Positions 1 through 7,600 of a stretch of DNA of 15,696 nucleotides are shown here, one piece after another. The position numbers were made by a program, and so were the translations under genes. The stretch lies in NCBI GenBank assembly GCA_030613125.1, contig JAUWMO010000042.1, forward strand, positions 1 to 15,696. The letters are read 5' to 3'. Source of the DNA: Bacteroidota bacterium (GTDB lineage: Bacteria > Bacteroidota > Bacteroidia > Bacteroidales > VadinHA17). The notes beneath the pieces were generated by a model that worked only from the letters and a program-made list of their open reading frames with translations, did no database searches and had not been told where the DNA came from. The stretch's first letter is position 1. The number at the start of each line of letters is the position of its first letter.

Positions 1-335
1 TAATGCTATCAGTAAGGAAAACGACAGGCTTATTCCATAATCCTTAATTAATATTACATCTAGCGGTAGTTTAATTCTCATCTATATTAAGACCTTTAGG
101 TAAATCAAATTTTGTTAATTCGTTCTTCAAATGACGTTAGAAAATTAGCTATTTTATGGCGAAGAATTTCCTCATAATTGAATTTTTTCAGTTTGCCTTC
201 ATGAAATACCCATTTTTAGCATTTTGACAATAATTCAAAGAATAATTCATTTATCCCTTCTTTTTACAAGTAAGGCACTATTTTTGTCTTATGAAATATT
301 TTAGATTATAGTAAATCTCAAAAAAAATACCTGAC
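1..335. other. Left-edge stretch without a clear gene
   Basis: No convincing complete gene is visible. Two short coding-like pieces touch the left edge. On the plus strand, positions 2-40 read NAISKENDRLIP then a stop, which could be the C-terminus of a preceding gene. On the minus strand, an ATG at 81-79 opens 27 codons, beginning MRIKLPLDVILIKDYG, that run off the edge. These two readings overlap and cannot both be right. Further right on the minus strand, 215-105 is open for 36 codons without a start and reads plausibly protein-like (it contains HEGKLKKFNYEEILRHKIA). A different minus frame ends DLPKGLNIDEN then stop at 73-71. The fragments could be a frameshifted gene remnant or chance open frames in AT-rich DNA. 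The right part carries the presumed promoter of the next gene. Confidence 0.3.
279..286 (+). promoter_or_regulatory. Candidate -7 box upstream of the sugar dehydratase gene
   Basis: TATTTTTG matches the Bacteroidota -7 consensus TAnnTTTG. It would place the transcript start near 290, about 45 bases before the TTG start codon. No TTG or TTTG is seen at the expected -33 spacing, so support is partial. Confidence 0.35.
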
Positions 336-2243
336 TTGCTTCAAAAAATAATAAATATAATTCGCTTTATTCCTCTCTCTTCATCAACCCCAAGATGGCT
401 TATTCTGGTTATTGATCTTTTAATATGTTCTTTTTCCATTTTGTTTTCTTTTCAACTGCGTTTTAATTTCCAAATCCCTGAAGAGTATTCAAATGACTTA
501 ATTAAAATTGTTTCATTGGTTGTTATTATCAGGTTTGCCAGTTTCCTTATATTCAAACCATTTGCTGGAATTATAAGATATACAAGTGTGAAGGATACAG
601 AAAGGATCCTTATGGTGACTCTTTTCGGAACCTGCTTACTAATTGTTGTAAACTTCATATCCTACTTTTTTCTAAATGGTCAAAATATTATTCCTAATGG
701 TATTATATTAATCGATTTTTTCATTACGGTTGTTCATATGACCTCATATCGACTTCTTATAAAGACAGTTTTTGCGGAAATAAAGAACTCAACTCATAGA
801 AAATTGAATGTAATCATCTATGGGACAGGCAGAGCAGGGCTTGCTACAAAAATAACATTAGAACATGATTCTGCTATAAGATATAAAGTGATTGCCTTTC
901 TTGATAATCAAGACCATAATGTTGGGAAAAAACTTGAAGGAGTGCATATTTATTCTTACGACAAGTTAACTAACCTGATAGATAATTTCTCAGTTTCAAT
1001 GTTGTTTTTTAGCAGAAAAGAAAGGGATCAAGATATCAGGAATGAAATCACTGAAATATGTCTTAAGAATGATATTAAGATTTTGGCAGTGCCTCCGGCA
1101 AATAATTGGATTGATGGAGAATTGACTATTCCTCAAATTAAACGAGTGAAAATTGAAGATCTTCTGGAACGGCCACCAATAATCCTTGACCCCTCCCGAA
1201 TCAATAATGAAGTTAATAACAAGGTTGTTCTGGTCACCGGAGCAGCAGGCTCCATTGGAAGTGAAATAGTCAGGCAATTAACTCAATTCCGGGTCAATAA
1301 ATTAATTTTATTTGATCAGGCTGAATCCCCGTTACATTTGATTGATCTTGAATTGTTTGAACGAATAAGATACAAAACTTATGAAATTGAGATTGGAGAT
1401 ATTACTAATAAATCCCGCCTTGAAAATCTTTTCCTTACCTACAAACCTGATATTGTTTTTCATGCTGCTGCATATAAACATGTTCCTCTAATGGAATATC
1501 ATCCTGCAGAAGCAGTCAGGACTAATGTTAGTGGAACGAAAATTTTAGCCGACTTTTCTGTTAAATATCAAGTTAAGAAATTTATAATGATCTCAACCGA
1601 TAAAGCGGTGAATCCTACTAGTGTGATGGGAGCTTCCAAACGTCTTGCAGAGATATATATTCAGAGTTTGAACGATTTTTGCCTTACTTCCTTTATTACA
1701 ACACGGTTTGGCAATGTTTTGGGTTCCAACGGATCAGTAATTCCACGTTTCAGGAAACAAATCGAAAGCGGAGGTCCCGTTACCATTACTCATCCCAATA
1801 TTACAAGATACTTTATGACTATTCCTGAAGCCTGTCAACTCGTACTTGAAGCATGTGCAATAGGCCAGGGAGGAGAAATCTTTATTTTTAACATGGGTAA
1901 ATCAATTAGGATCGTTGACTTGGCAAAAAAGATGATACGGCTCACGGGATTAAAACTTGGGCGTGATATCCAAATCGAGTTTACCGGGTTAAGACCTGGG
2001 GAGAAGCTATTTGAAGAACTTTTAAATGATAAAGAAAATACCACCCCAACCTACCATCCTAAAATTCTGATTGCAAAAACCAGAAAATATAATTTTGATA
2101 AAGTATCTGTACTGCTTAATGAGTTGATTAGTAAAATTGAAGATGCTGATTCGGTATTTATTGTCAAACTTATGAAGGATATGGTTCCTGAGTTCAAGAG
2201 TCAGAATTCAAAATTCGCAAAATTTGATAAAAAAGAAGTCTGA
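336..2243 (+). CDS. Membrane-anchored nucleotide-sugar 4,6-dehydratase/epimerase (CapD/WbpM/FlaA1-type)
   Basis: A 635-residue polysaccharide-biosynthesis enzyme, expected to convert a UDP-HexNAc (usually UDP-GlcNAc) to its 4-keto-6-deoxy form for capsule, O-antigen or glycoprotein sugars. The N-terminus has about four membrane helices (near residues 20-40, 57-77, 93-113, 122-142). A first Rossmann domain follows with the glycine motif YGTGRAG near 161. The catalytic extended-SDR domain starts with VTGAAGSIG (300-308). It carries STDKAVNP (420-427) and then M431-x3-K435, the Met-Lys pair that replaces the usual Tyr-Lys in the large WbpM-like branch. GLRPGEKLFEELL near the end is also typical of the family. 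Size fits the large, membrane-bound branch. The start is TTG, because an in-frame stop lies at 312-314 and the next ATG would remove two helices. The exact substrate cannot be read from sequence. It probably closes a polysaccharide locus to the left. Confidence 0.93.
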   Translation: MLQKIINIIRFIPLSSSTPRWLILVIDLLICSFSILFSFQLRFNFQIPEEYSNDLIKIVSLVVIIRFASFLIFKPFAGIIRYTSVKDTERILMVTLFGTCLLIVVNFISYFFLNGQNIIPNGIILIDFFITVVHMTSYRLLIKTVFAEIKNSTHRKLNVIIYGTGRAGLATKITLEHDSAIRYKVIAFLDNQDHNVGKKLEGVHIYSYDKLTNLIDNFSVSMLFFSRKERDQDIRNEITEICLKNDIKILAVPPANNWIDGELTIPQIKRVKIEDLLERPPIILDPSRINNEVNNKVVLVTGAAGSIGSEIVRQLTQFRVNKLILFDQAESPLHLIDLELFERIRYKTYEIEIGDITNKSRLENLFLTYKPDIVFHAAAYKHVPLMEYHPAEAVRTNVSGTKILADFSVKYQVKKFIMISTDKAVNPTSVMGASKRLAEIYIQSLNDFCLTSFITTRFGNVLGSNGSVIPRFRKQIESGGPVTITHPNITRYFMTIPEACQLVLEACAIGQGGEIFIFNMGKSIRIVDLAKKMIRLTGLKLGRDIQIEFTGLRPGEKLFEELLNDKENTTPTYHPKILIAKTRKYNFDKVSVLLNELISKIEDADSVFIVKLMKDMVPEFKSQNSKFAKFDKKEV

Positions 2244-2280
2244 AAACTGTTTTTAATAACCTGCCTTCCAGGATTTATTG

Positions 2281-2988
2281 CTAATCATATTTCCTTACTT
2301 TTCCTGAACCACTTACCCTTGCATCAATAACAGCCTGGCCCTTATAAGTAACATTTCCACTCCCGGAGATTGAAATCTCAAGTGCTGATTCAGCATATAC
2401 TTGTGCATCACCTGATCCACTTATTCTCACACTTACATTATCTGTTCTAAACCGGTCAGCAGTAACATTCCCGGAACCACTGATTGAAATTCCCAGGGAG
2501 CTTGCTTTTTTGTCACCTGTCAAATTAATATCACCTGAACCAGAAATTCTGGCTTCTACTTCTTCAGATTTCAGATCATCCAAATTAATATTACCACTAC
2601 CACTCACCGCCAAATCAATTTCAGGAGAGCTGATTGTGGATTTGTTAAAAATATTTCCGGAACCAGATACGTAAATACCTTCCCAATCGGGATTTGATAC
2701 ATAAATCTTAACTTTTTTGAACCTTACAGACCACTTCGTATCATATTTTATCTTTAATGTTTCCTTTGTAACTGTAGTCTCAATATGTTCAATGGTTTTA
2801 GGATCTCCAACAATTACTACTTCTGTTTTACTATCTTGTGTGATAAAAACTTCAGCTGCAATTGAAAGGCTAAGGCTCGAAAACGTGCCTACATTACGTG
2901 TCTCTTTTTCATCATTTGACCCCAACACCCTGAAACCGGATGAAAACAGAACAATCAATATTGATGTGATAAAAATTTTCCCTCTCAT
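2281..2988 (-). CDS. Secreted GIN-domain protein (DUF2807, putative adhesin head)
   Basis: A 235-residue protein with a signal peptide (MRGKIFITSILIVLFSSGF, likely cleaved near residues 22-24) and then a GIN/DUF2807 beta-solenoid-like domain. The hallmark is seven regularly spaced SGSG turns (SGSGNI, SGSGNI, SGSGDI, SGSGNV, SGSGDA, SGSGNV, SGSGKV) between residues about 107 and 232. Each is flanked by alternating polar and hydrophobic strands (ARISGSGDINL, VRISGSGDAQV), as in a right-handed stacked fold. Such proteins are common in Bacteroidota and are predicted to be periplasmic or surface-exposed; their role is unknown despite the name 'putative auto-transporter adhesin'. No lipobox is seen after the hydrophobic stretch and no C-terminal sorting domain is visible. 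It lies 83 bases downstream of rimM on the same strand and may have its own promoter. It converges with the sugar dehydratase gene, 37 bases away. Confidence 0.88.
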   Translation of the reverse strand: MRGKIFITSILIVLFSSGFRVLGSNDEKETRNVGTFSSLSLSIAAEVFITQDSKTEVVIVGDPKTIEHIETTVTKETLKIKYDTKWSVRFKKVKIYVSNPDWEGIYVSGSGNIFNKSTISSPEIDLAVSGSGNINLDDLKSEEVEARISGSGDINLTGDKKASSLGISISGSGNVTADRFRTDNVSVRISGSGDAQVYAESALEISISGSGNVTYKGQAVIDARVSGSGKVRKYD

Positions 2989-3011
2989 ATTTTTACGTTT
3001 TAAAATTTAAT

Positions 3012-3037
3012 CAATAGACGAACTAAAAAATCTATTG
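3012..3037 (-). terminator. Weak hairpin between rimM and the GIN-domain gene
   Basis: Inverted arms CAATAGA (3012-3018) and TCTATTG (3031-3037) form a 7-bp stem with a 12-base A/T-rich loop. On the minus strand the stem is followed by ATTAAATTTT rather than a clean T run. It could be a weak terminator after rimM or a leader structure of the next gene. Confidence 0.25.
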
Positions 3038-3042
3038 CTGCA

Positions 3043-3050
3043 CAAAATTA
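3043..3050 (-). promoter_or_regulatory. Candidate -7 box for the GIN-domain gene
   Basis: Minus-strand TAATTTTG (3050 to 3043) matches TAnnTTTG and sits 55 bases before the ATG of the GIN-domain gene. No convincing -33 TTG is present, because that region overlaps the end of rimM. It suggests, but does not prove, transcription separate from rpsP-rimM. Confidence 0.3.
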
Positions 3051-3071
3051 TGGTTATTAATAAGTGTCATC

Positions 3072-3590
3072 TCATTCAGGTAACAAACCTGGAGGTATTT
3101 TCATACAAATGAATTTTTCATTTTTGTTTACCTCAATCACTAATTCCAGATTTGCCGGAATCATAATCTCCTTTCCTTCAAAGTCAACTACAAATAACAA
3201 ATTCCCGGGAATAGGCAAGATTTTTCTAATTATCCCTGCTTTCTTATTTAGCTCTGAGAATATCTCATATCCAATAAGACTTTCCAGATGACTTTCCCTC
3301 TCCTCCTGAGGTGTGAACAGATCCTTTGGCCCATAAACATATTTTCCCAATAACTTATTAGCATCATTCTTATTATTAATATCTTCAAGTTTAAGAATAT
3401 AAGTATTGGATCCGGTATTATAAATTTCCTGAATAAAAAAAGGAACCAGTATTCCATCAATTAATAGAAATAATGATTCCATAATATTCAAACTCCTTGA
3501 TAACGATGAAGTAGATTTTAAAACAATCTCACCGTTATACCCATGGTTTTTTAGAAAGGTACCCAAGAGAAAATAATCCTCCTTCATCAT
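3072..3590 (-). CDS. rimM: Ribosome maturation factor RimM
   Basis: A 172-residue protein of normal RimM length, which binds S19 and helps 16S rRNA processing and 30S head assembly in the cytoplasm. The N-terminal RimM beta-barrel starts with YFLLGTFLKNHGYNGEIVLK (residues 6-25), matching the family pattern of G-x-hydrophobic-x3-HG-x-x-GE. ILKLEDINNKNDANKLLGKYVY (about 66-87) is the usual end of that domain. The C-terminal PRC-barrel contains IGYEIF, PGNLLFVV and IPANLELVIEVN, and the chain ends in IPPGLLPE, the typical IxxPxGLL tail. The gene begins ATGATG; either Met could be used, and no Shine-Dalgarno site precedes them. It follows rpsP by 55 bases on the same strand, the conserved rpsP-rimM pairing, but trmD and rplS do not follow here. 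Confidence 0.93.
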   Translation of the reverse strand: MMKEDYFLLGTFLKNHGYNGEIVLKSTSSLSRSLNIMESLFLLIDGILVPFFIQEIYNTGSNTYILKLEDINNKNDANKLLGKYVYGPKDLFTPQEERESHLESLIGYEIFSELNKKAGIIRKILPIPGNLLFVVDFEGKEIMIPANLELVIEVNKNEKFICMKIPPGLLPE

Positions 3591-3645
3591 GAAAAAAAAG
3601 GATAAATTGTAGTTTTACCCGCACAATGCAGATTAATAAAAAAGA

Positions 3646-4455
3646 TTATTCTGATTCCTGTTTTTTCTCAGTTTCTTCTGATTCTTCCTTTTTCTCTGCA
3701 GGGTTTTCTTCCTTGGAAACTTCAGCTTTCACCTCTTCAGTAACAGCTTTTTTTTCATCTTCCACTTCTTTCACAGGCTCAGCTTCTGCTTTTACTTCTT
3801 CAGGTTCAGGTTCTGCTTTTACTTCTTCAGGCTCAGCTTTTGCTTTTACTTCTTCAGGTTCAGGTTCTGCTTTTACATCATGATTAACAACAGTGTCTGA
3901 TGTTACAGTTGGTTTTTGAGCAGATTCCACAGCTTCCTTGGAGCTTTCATCAGCCTCCTTTTTTGCAGTTTCAGTACGAGCGGCTTCTTCAGCAATATCT
4001 GAATGTTTTTTTGCTATCTTCTGAGCTCTGATCTCGTTTACTTTGGCTTCAGCTTCAAGCATTTTTTTCTTTTTATCTTCCGTGGCCGTTGCAACACGAT
4101 CTGTCTTTGCCTGAATTTTATTCTCTTTTTCTTTAATCCAGGTCTGAAAACGCTTTTCAGCCTCTTCATCTGAGAAGGCACCTTTTTTTACACCATTCAG
4201 CAAGTGATTCTTGTACAATACTCCTTTGTATGAAAGGATAGCTCTACAGGTTTCTGTAGGTTGAGCGCCTTTTTGCAGCCAATCCAATGCTCTATCAAAA
4301 TCTAATTCAATAGTAGCAGGATTAGTATTTGGATTATAAATACCAATCCTTTCAATGTTTCTGCCATCCCGTGGCGCCCGGCTATCAGCAATCACAATTT
4401 GATAGAAAGGTCTTTTCTTTCTACCATGTCTTGATAATCTGATTTTTACTGGCAT
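3646..4455 (-). CDS. rpsP: 30S ribosomal protein S16 with a long repetitive charged C-terminal extension
   Basis: Residues 1-85 are a standard S16: MPVKIRLSRHGRKKRPFYQI, VIADSRAPRDGRNIERIGIYNP, FDRALDWLQKGAQPTET and a following AILSYKGVLYK segment. S16 binds 16S rRNA early in 30S assembly. Bacterial S16 is usually about 80-100 residues; this one is 269. Residues about 90-170 are helical and rich in K, A and E (coiled-coil-like). Residues about 170-269 are low-complexity and strongly acidic with lysines, including 9-residue repeats EEVKAEPEP. Longer S16 tails are known in Bacteroidota, but this one is long and repeat-bearing. It is probably flexible and solvent-exposed; its role is unknown. 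The gene has a good -7 box upstream and leads the rpsP-rimM cluster, divergent from dnaE. Confidence 0.95.
   Translation of the reverse strand: MPVKIRLSRHGRKKRPFYQIVIADSRAPRDGRNIERIGIYNPNTNPATIELDFDRALDWLQKGAQPTETCRAILSYKGVLYKNHLLNGVKKGAFSDEEAEKRFQTWIKEKENKIQAKTDRVATATEDKKKKMLEAEAKVNEIRAQKIAKKHSDIAEEAARTETAKKEADESSKEAVESAQKPTVTSDTVVNHDVKAEPEPEEVKAKAEPEEVKAEPEPEEVKAEAEPVKEVEDEKKAVTEEVKAEVSKEENPAEKKEESEETEKKQESE
3784..3876 (-). repeat. 27-bp in-frame tandem repeat in the S16 tail
   Basis: Three full 27-base units and a fourth partial one lie end to end (3784-3810, 3811-3837, 3838-3864, then 3865-3876), differing at only a few bases. Each unit codes for nine residues of the EEVKAEPEP type on the minus strand. 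The period is a multiple of three, so gain or loss of units would keep the S16 frame. Confidence 0.85.
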
Positions 4456-4497
4456 TTTTACGCTTTAAATTAAACCTACTTATAAAATTTGTGGCTG

Positions 4498-4505
4498 CAA
4501 AGATA
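4498..4505 (-). promoter_or_regulatory. Promoter -7 box of rpsP
   Basis: Minus-strand TATCTTTG (4505 to 4498) fits the Bacteroidota consensus TAnnTTTG exactly and is followed by CAGCC, a common start-site context in this phylum. It lies 42 bases before the rpsP ATG. The -33 region has only a near-match (ATG in place of TTG). Confidence 0.6.
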
Positions 4506-4576
4506 TAATTTAACCTACATTTTTCATAAATTATTCATAATTTATTAACATCACAAATTCTTTCTAAGCTTTTAAT

Positions 4577-4584
4577 TAACTTTG
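4577..4584 (+). promoter_or_regulatory. Promoter -7 box of dnaE
   Basis: TAACTTTG matches TAnnTTTG and lies 62 bases before the dnaE ATG, giving a leader of roughly 55 bases. No TTG is seen at -33. With the rpsP box it makes a divergent promoter pair about 70 bases apart. Confidence 0.5.
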
Positions 4585-4605
4585 ACGAGCCAGGTTCTCC
4601 CTGTC

Positions 4606-4622
4606 CGAATAACCTTTATTCG
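4606..4622 (+). promoter_or_regulatory. Small hairpin in the dnaE leader
   Basis: CGAATAA (4606-4612) and TTATTCG (4616-4622) form a perfect 7-bp stem with a 3-base loop. It ends 24 bases before the dnaE start codon and is followed by TCTTATTTTC. It lies inside the predicted leader transcript. It could affect translation or early termination; the function is inferred only from position. Confidence 0.35.
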
Positions 4623-4646
4623 TCTTATTTTCAAATAATTACAGCA

Positions 4647-7600
4647 ATGAGGCCATTTACTCATCTACATGTTCATACGCAATATTCAATTCTAGACGGA
4701 GCTTGTAGTGTATCTCGTCTTATTAAAAAAGCAAAAGAAGATGGAATGACTTCTATAGCTATAACAGATCATGGAAATCTGTTTGGTGCCAAGCATTTTT
4801 ATGATGAGACCCGGGCTAATGGACTGAAACCTATTCTGGGATGTGAAGTTTATGTTTCAAAGAAAAGCAGATTTGACCGAATTGAAAAATCAGACCGTAG
4901 TGGGAATCACTTAATTTTGCTGGCTAAAAGCAAGGTTGGTTTCGAAAACCTTTCAAGGCTTGTATCCCTTGCATGGATTGAAGGGCATTATTATAAACCA
5001 AGGGTCGATAAAGAACTCTTACTAAAGTACCATGAAGGGTTGATAGCCTCTTCAGCTTGCCTTGGGGGTGAAGTACCTGAAGCTATTCTTTCACAAAATG
5101 CAGAAGATGCTGAAAAGGCAGTCTTATGGTTCAGGAAACTCTTTGGAGATGATTACTATTTAGAACTTCAACGCCATGAAACCGGTATCCCTGAAATTGA
5201 TAACGACACCTTTGCCAAACAAAAGATAGTTAATGAAAAACTAATCCAGTTTGCACGAAAATATGATATCAAACTCATTGCAACTAATGATGTACATTTT
5301 TTAAATGAAGAAGACGCTGAGGCCCACGATCATTTGATCTGCTTAAATACTGGCAAGGATCTGGATGATCCTAATCGTCTGAGTTACACTAAACAGGAGT
5401 GGTTTAAAACTCAGCAGGAAATGAATGATCTGTTTTCAGATATCCCTGAAGCATTAGATAATACCAATGAAATTGCTTCAAAGATTGAAGACTATGAAAT
5501 GAACCGGCCACCAATTATGCCAGATTTTCCAATTCCTGATGGATTTAACAATGCTGATGATTATCTTAAAGATATTACCATTAAAGGTGCAAAAGAAAAA
5601 TATGATAAAATCACCGAAGAAATAACAAAAAGAATTGATTTTGAGTTATCTGTTATCAGGAAAATGGGATACCCGGGATATTTCCTTATTATTCATGAGG
5701 TATTAAAAGCTGCCAGGGAGATGGGTGTATCGGTTGGGCCGGGTCGTGGTTCTGCAGCCGGTTCAGTCGTTGCTTATTGCCTGAATATCACAGACATTAA
5801 TCCATTGAAATATGGACTTCTCTTTGAGCGGTTTTTAAATCCTGACAGGATTAGTTTACCCGATATTGATATCGATTTTGATGAGGATGGCCGGGATGAA
5901 GTTCTAAAATGGGTTGTAAACAAATATGGTAAGGAAAAGGTTGCACACATTATAACTTTTGGTACTATGGCAGCTAAAATGGCCATTAGGGATATTGCAA
6001 GAGTACAGAAGCTTCCTCTACAGGAAGCTGACAGGCTGGCTAAACTTGTTCCTGAACGACCAAAAATCACTTTATCAGAAGCTTATAAAGATGTTCAAGA
6101 ATTGAAAAATGCCAAGAACTCAGAGAACCCTAAAGTGATACAAACCTTAAAATATGCAGAAATCCTGGAAGGATCAAAAAGACACACAGGTTTGCACGCC
6201 TGTGGGATAATCATCGGGAAAACTGACCTGATCAACTATATTCCCCTTTGTACCTCTAAAGATTCTGATTTACTGGTTACCCAGTATGATGGTGATTATA
6301 TTGAAAGTGTTGGAATGCTGAAGATGGATTTTCTGGGTCTTAAAACCTTATCTAAGATCAGAGATGCTGTAGAAAACATCAAAGAGTCAAAAGGTATTGA
6401 ACTTGATATTGAGTCTATACCTCTGGACGATCCAAAAACTTTTGAACTATACAGCCGTGGTGAGACAACCGGTTTATTTCAATTTGAATCAGATGGTATG
6501 AAAAAATATCTGAAGGAATTAAAACCAAACCGGTTTGAAGACCTTATAGCCATGAATGCCTTGTTTCGGCCTGGACCTATGGAATATATCCCAAAATTCA
6601 TTAGCAGGAAACATGGTAAGTCGAAAATTCAATACGACCTGCCGGTTATGGAAAAGTACCTAAAAGATACTTATGGAATTACAGTTTACCAGGAGCAGGT
6701 TATGCAGCTTTCTATGGCTATGGCAGACTTCACCCGTGGAGAGGCTGACTCACTACGTAAAGCTATGGGGAAGAAGAAAAAAAAGGAAATGGATAACCTC
6801 AGAGAGAAATTCCTTGTTGGCTGCAAAAAAAATGAAATTAATGAAATAACGGCACAAAGGGTCTGGCACGACTGGGAAGCTTTTGCACAATATGCCTTCA
6901 ATAAATCTCATTCAACTTCTTATGCTTTTGTATCATACCGTACAGCATATCTTAAAACACATTACCCATCTGAATATATGGCTGCTGTTCTAAGCAGAGA
7001 AATCAATGACATTAAAAAAATTACCCTATACATGGATGAAAGTAAAAGGATGGGAATCTCAGTATTAGGGCCTGATGTAAACGAAAGTAATATTAAGTTC
7101 ACAGTTAATAAAGATGGTAACATCAGGTTTGGTCTTGGAGCTATAAAGGGGGTAGGGAAAAACGCAGCCGGGAATATTATTGAGGAAAGAAAACTAAACG
7201 GTTATTATAAAAATATTTTTGACTTTGTTGAAAGGATAGATCTTTTTGCAGTTAATAAGAAAAATCTTGAAGCACTGACAATTGCAGGAGCATTTGACAG
7301 CTTTAAGGAAATATCAAGGGAACAGTATTTTGCAGGAAATGGTAAAAGTACCACGTTTATTGAGGACCTGATTAAATATGGAAATAAGGTACACCACGAA
7401 AAAAATACCTCCCAGCAATCACTTTTTGGAGACTCTTCAAATTTTGAATATACCAAACCTCTTGTTCCGGTAACTGAACAGTGGCCGAAGATTGAAAGGC
7501 TAAAAAAGGAAAAAGAGCTTGTCGGTATTTATTTATCAGCACACCCTCTTGATGATTATAAACTTGAATTGGGATCATTATGTAATATATCACTCTCGGA

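Noticed and set aside
2255..2279. Bulged hairpin (CCTG/CAGG core) between the convergent dehydratase and GIN-domain genes
   Set aside because: The core is only 4 bp, a bulge is needed to extend it, and neither strand has a T run; too weak to call a terminator.
3626..3883. Plus-strand frame rich in Ser/Phe/Gly/Ala repeats, resembling a low-complexity secreted protein
   Set aside because: It is the antisense shadow of the 27-bp repeats and E/K/A codons of the S16 tail; rpsP explains the region fully.
5774..6070. Minus-strand open frame of 98 codons inside dnaE
   Set aside because: It is antisense to the conserved catalytic palm of DnaE and reads as low-quality Ser/Ile/Leu-rich shadow sequence.
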